Of a stretch of DNA of 23,294 nucleotides, positions 13,234-20,117 are shown piece after piece. A model generated the notes under the pieces. The model made no database searches. It saw only the letters and a list, made by a program, of their open reading frames with translations, and was not told the origin of the DNA. Each line of letters opens with the position of its first letter. Position 1 is the first letter of the stretch. Position numbers and translations under genes: made by a program. The DNA comes from Pseudomonadota bacterium. GTDB lineage: Bacteria > Desulfobacterota > Anaeroferrophillalia > Anaeroferrophillales > Tharpellaceae. The DNA lies in the NCBI GenBank assembly GCA_030641485.1, contig DAOWHJ010000115.1:1-23294 (forward strand). The letters run 5' to 3'.

Positions 13234-15309
13234 ATGAATAGAAAATCCCGCTCGCAACAAATATTTCTGATCAAATATATCCTGTTGCTTATTTTTGTTT
13301 TGTCTCCGCTGTTGGGCTTCGCTGGTGACTACCCGGTGTTCGTTAATGACGATGCCGGGATCAGGGTAACGATCTCGCAGAAACCAGTTCGCATTGTTTC
13401 TTTGGTGCCGGTGGTGACCGAGGTTATTGCAGCGCTTGGTGCCGATGAAAATCTGGTCGGGATTACGTATCATGTACGGAAGCCGGCTCGGCTGAGTCGT
13501 TGCGTAGTTGTTGGCGGTTTTCTGGCGCCATCGTTGGAGCGGATAAAAAAGTTGCAGCCGGACCTTGTTTTCATATCTACTTTACAGAAAAACCTGCGAC
13601 TGGAACTGGAGGTGCTTGGGTGTAGAGTTGTTGAGGTTGTAACGTCGTCTCTGGCTGATTCCTATGCTGATATCGAACTCGTCGGGCGGATTGTCGGTCG
13701 GCATCACCAAGCTTTGGAGTTGATAGAAAAAACTAAGCAGAAACTTCAATTTATTAGTCGTAAAATTGCACAGATTCCCCTATCCGAACGGCGACGAGTG
13801 TTGCGCATGATGGGCCGAGACACCATTTTGGTGCCCGGTGATGATTCTTTTCAGAATGAGGTAATTGCTGCAGCTGGCGGGATTGCGCCTAAATGGGGGA
13901 AGAATGGGAACTTTATTACGATTTCTACAGCGCAAATTAAAACCTTCAACCCGCAGTTTATTTACGCCTGTGATTATCGTCAGGAGGTTTCTGAACTCTT
14001 TAGTCAAGCCCAATTCACCGAGATTGAGGCCATTAGTACAGGTAATCTCCATTTTTTCCCCTGCGCTCTAACCTGTCGCGCATCAATCCATGTTGGCGAA
14101 TTTGTTGAGTGGTTGGCAGCCTCTATCTATCCCGATTACTTCAGCGATTCCAAAAATATGTTGTTACCGGAAAAGGTTGATGGGGATCGCGAAATTGATG
14201 TGGATATAGAGTATGTAAAGAGAGCCAACGTCATAGAGACAACTATTGCTGACTTTGGCCATCGCACCCTGGTTGTTGACATGACTGAACCGATGTTGGT
14301 GCTATCCACATTAGATGGTTTCCGTCAGGGGATTAGCAGTGTTGGTAATCATTATCTGCCGCCGCCAACCTGGAATCTGGTCCACCTGATTGGGCCAGAA
14401 GAGTTTGATCGCCGGATCGGGTTGCTTATTGCCCGCCAGCCTGAGACCACATCACTGCTCTTTACCGGGGCTGATATGCAATATCTGGTACAGAAAACCG
14501 CATCATTTAAAAAGATGCGGGTGACCGCTCTGGTGACCGCCGGGGTCACTTCAAATGCTCTGCGGATGGGAGCTGATGAGGGGCATTACTATGAGTTGGA
14601 TAACTCTGAAAAAAATGATAAGCCCGGAACTATAAATATAATTATATTAACCAATACACGTTTGACCGCCAAGGCTATGAGCCGGGCTTTAACCAGTGCC
14701 TGTGAAGGTAAGTCGGCGGCTCTGCAGGATCTCGATATACGTTCGTCCGCCAATCCCGCATTTCTGCAGGCAACTGGCACCGGAACTGATAATATTATAG
14801 TGGTTGAGGGGCGGGGGCCGACTGTTAAAGGTACTGGCGGCCATAGTAAAATGGGTGAATTGATTGCCCGGGCAGTCTATGCTGGGGTGATTGAAGCGGT
14901 AAGAGCTCAAAATAGTCTCTATGTCGGTCGTTCAATCTTTCATCGTCTCAAAGAACGTAGGGTCACAGTGTACAACTTTATTACGGCTTGTCAGTCGGAC
15001 TTTTCTGAAAAATTGCCAATTGATGATAAATTGGCAGCACTTTTGACCGGTGCAGTTGAGAAACTGCTACTTGATAGTCGGTATCGGGCCTTTGTTGAGG
15101 GTTCATTAGCGTTGAGTGATGCTTTTGTTAGAGGTCAGATTGTAAACCTTAAGAGCTTTCGCGACCAGTGTGCTAGAATTACTCAGGAGATTGCCGGCTC
15201 GGTTGCTAAGGTTCAACCCTACACGTATACTGGACCAAAACTTCCAGAACCCTTGTCTCTTGCTCTGGAAGCCCTGGTGTCAGGAGCGAAAGCTAATCTT
15301 GTGAAGTAA
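13234..15309 (+). CDS. Secreted BtuF-like corrinoid-binding protein fused to CbiZ adenosylcobinamide amidohydrolase
   Basis: This 691-residue protein has three parts. Residues 1-31 are a Sec-type signal peptide. Residues about 50-300 are a BtuF/FepB-like periplasmic binding domain (RIVSLVPVVTEVIAALGADENLVGIT; LEVLGCRVVEV; AAAGGIAPKW). Residues about 345-555 are CbiZ: LDGFRQGISSVGNHYLPPPTW, TALVTAGVTSNALRMG, GTINIIILTN, SAALQDLDIRSS, ATGTGTDNIIVVEG. CbiZ removes the aminopropanol arm of adenosylcobinamide to give adenosylcobyric acid for salvage. Residues 556-691 match nothing I recognise. The signal peptide implies capture and hydrolysis outside the cytoplasm, unless the export prediction is wrong. 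No Shine-Dalgarno site is visible before the ATG, and no btuC, btuD or cob gene is nearby. The HPP remnant ends 9 nt upstream. Confidence 0.88.
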   Translation: MNRKSRSQQIFLIKYILLLIFVLSPLLGFAGDYPVFVNDDAGIRVTISQKPVRIVSLVPVVTEVIAALGADENLVGITYHVRKPARLSRCVVVGGFLAPSLERIKKLQPDLVFISTLQKNLRLELEVLGCRVVEVVTSSLADSYADIELVGRIVGRHHQALELIEKTKQKLQFISRKIAQIPLSERRRVLRMMGRDTILVPGDDSFQNEVIAAAGGIAPKWGKNGNFITISTAQIKTFNPQFIYACDYRQEVSELFSQAQFTEIEAISTGNLHFFPCALTCRASIHVGEFVEWLAASIYPDYFSDSKNMLLPEKVDGDREIDVDIEYVKRANVIETTIADFGHRTLVVDMTEPMLVLSTLDGFRQGISSVGNHYLPPPTWNLVHLIGPEEFDRRIGLLIARQPETTSLLFTGADMQYLVQKTASFKKMRVTALVTAGVTSNALRMGADEGHYYELDNSEKNDKPGTINIIILTNTRLTAKAMSRALTSACEGKSAALQDLDIRSSANPAFLQATGTGTDNIIVVEGRGPTVKGTGGHSKMGELIARAVYAGVIEAVRAQNSLYVGRSIFHRLKERRVTVYNFITACQSDFSEKLPIDDKLAALLTGAVEKLLLDSRYRAFVEGSLALSDAFVRGQIVNLKSFRDQCARITQEIAGSVAKVQPYTYTGPKLPEPLSLALEALVSGAKANLVK

Positions 15310-15334
15310 ATATTCGACTACTGCTTATTGAAAT

Positions 15335-15426
15335 CTTGATTTAGCCACATAGCACCCAGAGTTCGCAGAGGAAAAACCAACATTTCCCTGCGATTCTCAG
15401 CCAGCTCTCATAAAGCTGAAATCAAG
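15335..15426. repeat. 92-bp nested palindromic element (dispersed-repeat-like)
   Basis: The outer arms CTTGATTTAGC (15335-15345) and GCTGAAATCAAG (15415-15426) pair over 11 bp with one bulged G. An inner arm (15359-15374, GAGTTCGCAGAGGAAA) pairs with 15383-15398 over about 14 bp with small interruptions. The CACCCAGAGTTCGCAGAGG part resembles a very common bacterial dispersed repeat (CACAGAGTTCGCAGAGG). It lies 25 bp after the btuF-cbiZ stop and has no U-run, so it is not a standard terminator. Confidence 0.6.
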
Positions 15427-15494
15427 TCTTTAATCTCTCATTTTACCTGACTTAAATTGTCACCAATTCTTTTTTATAAAATAATATTATATTC

Positions 15495-15523
15495 TTGACA
15501 AGTCGTTTTTTCTTGGTTATTAA
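15495..15523 (+). promoter_or_regulatory. Sigma-70-type promoter of the fadD-fadR transcript
   Basis: A consensus -35 TTGACA (15495-15500), an exact 17-bp spacer, and a -10 TATTAA (15518-15523, 4/6). The predicted start is near 15530, inside the FadR-type operator. It is the best sigma-70 promoter visible in the window. Confidence 0.75.
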
Positions 15524-15528
15524 AGAAA

Positions 15529-15546
15529 AGAATGAGGGTTCATTCA
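15529..15546. promoter_or_regulatory. FadR-type operator 1 (over the fadD start site)
   Basis: AGAATGA-GGGT-TCATTCA contains a perfect 6-bp inverted repeat GAATGA/TCATTC with a 4-bp spacer. It matches 13 of the 14 arm positions of the Bacillus subtilis FadR consensus as I remember it (TGAATGA-N4-TCATTCA). Its position at the predicted +1 fits repression. Confidence 0.7.
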
Positions 15547-15626
15547 TTATTTGTTTTTGCTTTGGTGGCATTGCATTTTTAAATTATTGGTTACATTCGT
15601 AGAAAATTTGTTTAAGGAGCGTTAAG

Positions 15627-17426
15627 ATGAATCTGGTCCAGATCTTTTTTGAGCAGGCCCGGCGACTTCAAAATAAACCGGGGATGTTGGTCAAACGAGG
15701 TGGAGAATTTGTTGAGATAAGCTGGAGTGAGTGGGCGGCAAATGTTGAAACTGTAGCAGGAGGGCTCATGTCTGAGGGTTTGCAGGCTGGAGGTAAAGTT
15801 GCTCTGCTTGCTGAAAATCGTCCTGAATGGGCCTATGCCGACCTTGCAATTTTGGCATGTGCCTGCGCCGATTCACCAATTTATCCGACTAACCTTGCCC
15901 ATCAGGTTGAGTATATTGTTAAAGATTCTAGTGCGGCTTTTCTGTTTGTTTCTTCAGCTGAACAGCTTGAGAAAGGGCTTGCGATTATCGATAATTGTCC
16001 CAACCTGAAAAAGATTTTTGTTTTTGATGAGGATCTTCCGGCAGATTTGCTTAAGCACGATAATGTAATGACTTTAAGTAAGTTGATGGAGCAGGGGCGA
16101 GAATGGCTCAAAGAGGGGGCTGAGCGCCTTGAGGCAATCTGGCAGAATATTGATGCCGATGACCTGGCAACCCTGATCTACACCTCTGGGACCACTGGCG
16201 ATCCTAAAGGGGTTATGCTGACTCATAACAATTTTATTAGTAATGTGATTGCATCGAGTAACTGTGTCAGGGTTGACACCTCTGATACCTTTCTTTCACA
16301 TCTTCCCTTAAGTCATGTTTTTGAACGGATGTCAGGTTATTATCTGCCGATCTATAACGGTTCGGTGATCGCTTATGCCGAATCCATAGATATGGTTTCG
16401 CAGAATATGACCGAGGTCCATCCGACGATTATGATCAGCGTGCCGCGCCTGTTTGAAAAAATCTATGACCGTATTTATGATGGGGCCCAGCAGAGTACAG
16501 GTATTAAGAAGCGCTTGGTATTTTGGGCTTTCGGGGTTGCTGACAAGGTTTCAGCTTGTAAACGTGAAGGTCTAAAGCCGAGTGGTTTATTACTGTGGCA
16601 GTATGGTTTGGCAAAAAAACTGGTTTTCACCAAACTAGGAGATAAGCTCGGTGGCAGTTTACGTTTTTTTATTTCCGGTGGCGCGCCGTTGCCACAGAAG
16701 GTTGCCGAATTTTTTTACGGTACCGGTTATCCCATTTATGAAGGTTATGGTTTGACTGAGACCGCTCCGGTATTGGCAGTTAATTATCCTGATCATATAA
16801 AATTCGGTACGGTTGGACCGGTGCTTGAAGGGGTGGAAATCAAAATCGCCGAAGATGGTGAAATTCTGGCCAAGGGTCCGAATATCGCCTTGGGTTACTA
16901 TAACAACCAGGCCGCAACTGATGAAGCTTTTGTCGACGGCTGGTTTTATACTGGTGACGTCGGTGAATTGGACAGTAATAATTATCTTAAGATTACCGAC
17001 CGTAAAAAAGATATTATTGTTACTGCGGGCGGAAAAAATATTGCCCCACAACATCTCGAAAACCTGCTCAAGATGGATAAATATATTGGCGAAGCAATGT
17101 TGTACGGAGACCGGATGAAATTTATTTCAGCCCTTTTGGTCCCTGATTTTGCTAAGGTCGAAGAGTATGCTTTGAAAAATGATATTCTTTTTACAGATAT
17201 CAAGGGCTTATTGGAGAATCCCGAAATCAGAGCGATGCTCGGTCGACGAATTGAGAAGGTTCAGCAGGAAAACAGTATTCCGGGTTATGAACAGGTTAAA
17301 AAGTTTGTCCTGCTTAGCAGTGAATTCACGATGGATAACGATGAGGTAACTCCGACATTGAAGCTTAAACGAAAAATAGTAACCGCAAAATTTCAGCAGG
17401 AGCTTGACGCCCTTTATGAAAACTAG
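15627..17426 (+). CDS. fadD: Long-chain acyl-CoA synthetase (AMP-forming), FadD-like
   Basis: This 599-residue adenylate-forming enzyme activates fatty acids to acyl-CoA with ATP and CoA. Motifs are the P-loop-like TLIYTSGTTGDPKGVMLTHNN (from residue 182), HVFERMSGYYLPIYNG, the adenine-binding YEGYGLTETAP, GWFYTGDVGEL, the hinge DRKKDIIVTAGGKNI, and the C-terminal PTLKLKRKIV with its late Lys. The length of about 600 residues and HVFERM favour the long-chain synthetase group rather than the acetyl-CoA synthetase group. AAGGAG lies 8 nt before the ATG. It is the first gene of the beta-oxidation locus, preceded by a consensus promoter and operator, and its stop overlaps the regulator's start. 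Chain-length range is inferred from family only. Confidence 0.92.
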   Translation: MNLVQIFFEQARRLQNKPGMLVKRGGEFVEISWSEWAANVETVAGGLMSEGLQAGGKVALLAENRPEWAYADLAILACACADSPIYPTNLAHQVEYIVKDSSAAFLFVSSAEQLEKGLAIIDNCPNLKKIFVFDEDLPADLLKHDNVMTLSKLMEQGREWLKEGAERLEAIWQNIDADDLATLIYTSGTTGDPKGVMLTHNNFISNVIASSNCVRVDTSDTFLSHLPLSHVFERMSGYYLPIYNGSVIAYAESIDMVSQNMTEVHPTIMISVPRLFEKIYDRIYDGAQQSTGIKKRLVFWAFGVADKVSACKREGLKPSGLLLWQYGLAKKLVFTKLGDKLGGSLRFFISGGAPLPQKVAEFFYGTGYPIYEGYGLTETAPVLAVNYPDHIKFGTVGPVLEGVEIKIAEDGEILAKGPNIALGYYNNQAATDEAFVDGWFYTGDVGELDSNNYLKITDRKKDIIVTAGGKNIAPQHLENLLKMDKYIGEAMLYGDRMKFISALLVPDFAKVEEYALKNDILFTDIKGLLENPEIRAMLGRRIEKVQQENSIPGYEQVKKFVLLSSEFTMDNDEVTPTLKLKRKIVTAKFQQELDALYEN

Positions 17427-18063
17427 TTTGCAGAAATATGATCATCTCGGGTCTAAAGGGATTCCAGATGATCCTCGTAAAAGAGCTAAATACCTTGCTA
17501 TCGTTGAGGCGGCTTTGGAGGCCTTTTCGGAATATGGCTATCACGATTGCCCGGTTTCAAAGATTGCTCGTAAAGCTAATGTTGCGGATGGTACGATCTA
17601 TCTCTATTTTGCTAATAAAGAGGAGGTTTTGGTCTCGGTTTTTCAGGAGAAGGTCAACAGTTTGATTAGAGATGTTGAAAAATTAACCCTTGAATGTTCA
17701 GATGCCTGGGAAAAAATAGAGGTTTTAGTCCGCTATCATATTACAGCTCTGGGTGATAATCGGGTTTTGGCTAACTTCCTTCAGATTCAGCTGCGCCAGT
17801 CGAGTCCAAACATTCGCCATGGAATTGCCCCCCCCTTGAAAAGACTCTATCGTTTAATTGAAGGCTTCGTGGTTGAGGGTCAACAAGAGGGAGTTTTTGA
17901 TGGAAAAATTAATGCCAATATCGCCCGAAAACTGATCTTTGGTTGTTTTGACGAAGTTATCAGTTGTTGGGTCTTAAGTCGTCGTGAATATGATGTGAAA
18001 GAAAAAGTTGATGATGTTCTCTATATTTTGCGCCGGGCTTTGGTGGTTGAGGGCGGAGCGTAA
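17416..18063 (+). CDS. fadR: TetR-family transcriptional regulator, FadR-like
   Basis: This 215-residue TetR repressor (from ATG 17416) has the N-terminal helix-turn-helix near residues 30-67: IVEAALEAFSEYGYHDCPVSKIARKANVADGTIYLYFANKEEVL. VADGTIYLYFxNKxExL is closely like Bacillus FadR. The C-terminal ligand domain includes ANFLQIQLRQSSPNIR and KLIFGCFDEVISCWVLS, typical of the FadR/YsiA group that releases DNA on binding long-chain acyl-CoA. I prefer this ATG to an upstream TTG at 17404, because AGGAG ends only 1 nt before the TTG. The start overlaps the fadD stop by 11 bp, so the two are probably translationally coupled. Likely targets are the two operators in this locus, making it autoregulated. 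Confidence 0.88.
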   Translation: MKTSLQKYDHLGSKGIPDDPRKRAKYLAIVEAALEAFSEYGYHDCPVSKIARKANVADGTIYLYFANKEEVLVSVFQEKVNSLIRDVEKLTLECSDAWEKIEVLVRYHITALGDNRVLANFLQIQLRQSSPNIRHGIAPPLKRLYRLIEGFVVEGQQEGVFDGKINANIARKLIFGCFDEVISCWVLSRREYDVKEKVDDVLYILRRALVVEGGA

Positions 18064-18091
18064 TTAGAGAGGTCTTTTTTTACCTAATAAA

Positions 18092-18109
18092 TGAGTGAGC
18101 ATTCAGTCA
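18092..18109. promoter_or_regulatory. FadR-type operator 2, upstream of the acyl-CoA dehydrogenase gene
   Basis: TGAGTGA-GCAT-TCAGTCA has the same 7-4-7 layout as operator 1 and differs from the Bacillus FadR consensus at two arm positions. It overlaps a possible weak -35 (TTCAGT, 18102-18107) that lies 16 bp from a perfect -10 TATAAT (18124-18129). The dehydrogenase ATG is 63 bp beyond the -10. Confidence 0.6.
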
Positions 18110-18192
18110 TTTATTTATAGTTATATAATTTTATGTAAATGCCTTTGTGAAAAGTTACGAGAAAATTAAACTAATAATTTAAGGAGAAAACA

Positions 18193-20052
18193 ATGGGAAA
18201 CGGATTAGTAAATGTCAGGGATCAGAAATTTGTTCTTTTTGAGCAGATTGGTATTGATAAGCTCTTTAAATCCGAGAAATTTGGTGATTATACTCTTGAT
18301 GATGCCAATATGATGCTTGGTGAAGCCGAGAAACTATCGGTTAATGTGATGGAACCTACCTATGCTGAAGGCGACAAAGAGGGCTGTACTTTTGTCGACG
18401 GCAAGGTCAAGGTGCCGGCCTGTTTTCATGATGCCTACAAGAAAATCTGTGAAGCGGGTTGGAATTGTGCCCCCAGAGACCCTGAAGTGGGTGGTCAAGG
18501 GATGCCATTAAGCCTCTTTACCGCATGTTCCGAACTCTTTAATGCGGCAAATTACCCTTTGATGATGTATCCAGGTTTAACCTGCGGCGCGGCGGCCCTG
18601 GTTGAGAAATTTGGCACCCCGGAACAGCGCAAAAAGTACATGGAACCAATGTACTCTGGTGAATTTGGCGGCACTATGGGTCTTACAGAACCTGGAGCCG
18701 GCAGTGATGTCGGGGCTTTGCGCACCAAAGCAGTAAAACAGGCAGACGGGACTTACTTGATTAGCGGTACGAAAATGTTCATCTCAAGTGGTGACCATGA
18801 TTTGACTGTGAATAATATTCATGCGGTTTTGGCTCGGATTGAGGGTGACCCGGCTGGTACTGATGGTATTTCGATTTTCATCGTTCCGAAGGTTATGGTT
18901 AATGATGACGGGTCATTGGGTGAACCTAATGATGTTATTACCGGTAATATCGAGCATAAGATGGGAATCAAAGGTTCGGCTACCTGTACCCTTAACTTTG
19001 GTGAAGAAGATAAGTGTTATGGTGAACTATTGGGCCGTGAACGTCAGGGTATGGCTATCATGTTTCATATGATGAATGAAGCTCGTCTTGAAGTTGGTAT
19101 GCAGGGCTTGGGGGTTGCTTCAGCCGCTTATGAACATGCTCTCGATTATGCCCGCGAGCGGATTCAGAGTCGGTCAATTTTGGAAATGACTAATCCCGAG
19201 GCCAAAGCTGTAACTATTATTGAACATCCAGACATACGTCGTACTCTGTTATGGATGAAATCATATGTCGAGGGTATTCGCGCACTTAACTATTTTGTTA
19301 CCTATGCATTTGATCAGGCCGAGATCACAAGCGATAAAACCGAGAAGAAGAAATGGGATGGGATTGTCGAACTTCTGACCCCGGTCTGCAAAGCCTTTTC
19401 TACCGATAAATCAATTGAGATTTGTTCTTATGCCATGGATGTCTACGGCGGTTATGGTTACTGTTCTGAATATCCAGTCGAACAGTATTTGCGTGATGCC
19501 AAGATTACCACTATTTATGAAGGTACTAACGGAATTCAGTCGCTCGACCTTGTTGGTCGTAAACTGGCCCAGAATCGGGGGCAAAATCTAAAAAACATAT
19601 TTGCTGAGATTGGCAAAACTGCTGCCGCCGCCGGGGCTGATCCTGAATTGCAACTTTTGGGTGCCTCTCTCGGTAAAGCGGCACAGGCCGTTGGTGGGGT
19701 GACACTGCAGTTTCAGGATTGGGCCGAAGGTTCCAGTATCCTGCTGGCGATTTTAAATGCCCGCCCTTTTCTTGACGTTTTTGGTGACCTTCTGGTCGGC
19801 TGGCAATTGGTTCAGGGAGCTCAGGTGGCCGCAGCTGCTTTGCAGAAAAATTACGCCGAGGCCGGTGCTCAGACTCAAGCTCAACGCCGGGCTTTTGCTA
19901 GGAACAACAGTGAAGCTGCATACTATGAAGGTAAAGTTGCCAGTGCCCGTTATTTTACCAGCACCATTTTGCCGACGATCAAAGGGCGTTGTCTTGGGAT
20001 TCAAGCCGGAGATCGCACCCCGCTGGAAATGCTGGATGTCTCTTTTGGATAG
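18193..20052 (+). CDS. fadE: Acyl-CoA dehydrogenase, FadE-like with C-terminal extension
   Basis: This 619-residue flavoenzyme oxidises acyl-CoA to trans-2-enoyl-CoA. Signature TMGLTEPGAGSDVGALRTKA (161-180), FAD/substrate strand LISGTKMFISSG (189-200), and MMNEARLEVGMQGLGVASAAYEHALDYARER (293-322) are all intact. The catalytic base is Glu443 in TTIYEGTNGIQSLDL. After about residue 465 an extra helical domain follows, as in the roughly 600-residue bacterial acyl-CoA dehydrogenases with a specific C-terminal domain. Electrons normally pass to ETF, whose genes are not in the window. AAGGAG lies 6 nt before the ATG. A 65-bp gap separates it from the next gene, so fadE-fadN-fadA are probably co-transcribed from the operator 2 promoter. 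Confidence 0.94.
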   Translation: MGNGLVNVRDQKFVLFEQIGIDKLFKSEKFGDYTLDDANMMLGEAEKLSVNVMEPTYAEGDKEGCTFVDGKVKVPACFHDAYKKICEAGWNCAPRDPEVGGQGMPLSLFTACSELFNAANYPLMMYPGLTCGAAALVEKFGTPEQRKKYMEPMYSGEFGGTMGLTEPGAGSDVGALRTKAVKQADGTYLISGTKMFISSGDHDLTVNNIHAVLARIEGDPAGTDGISIFIVPKVMVNDDGSLGEPNDVITGNIEHKMGIKGSATCTLNFGEEDKCYGELLGRERQGMAIMFHMMNEARLEVGMQGLGVASAAYEHALDYARERIQSRSILEMTNPEAKAVTIIEHPDIRRTLLWMKSYVEGIRALNYFVTYAFDQAEITSDKTEKKKWDGIVELLTPVCKAFSTDKSIEICSYAMDVYGGYGYCSEYPVEQYLRDAKITTIYEGTNGIQSLDLVGRKLAQNRGQNLKNIFAEIGKTAAAAGADPELQLLGASLGKAAQAVGGVTLQFQDWAEGSSILLAILNARPFLDVFGDLLVGWQLVQGAQVAAAALQKNYAEAGAQTQAQRRAFARNNSEAAYYEGKVASARYFTSTILPTIKGRCLGIQAGDRTPLEMLDVSFG

Positions 20053-20117
20053 GGGGTAAAGTTGCAGCGGGTGACATTTGAATATTTAAAACAAATCAAA
20101 AAAAGGAGATCCTAAAC

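Noticed and set aside
16659..17054. 131-codon antisense open frame within fadD
   Set aside because: It lies wholly opposite a strongly supported acyl-CoA synthetase, with no ribosome site and no family-like motifs; a codon-bias shadow.
17404..17406. TTG as the start of the TetR gene
   Set aside because: The AGGAG site ends 1 nt before it; ATG at 17416 overlaps the fadD stop in the usual coupled way.
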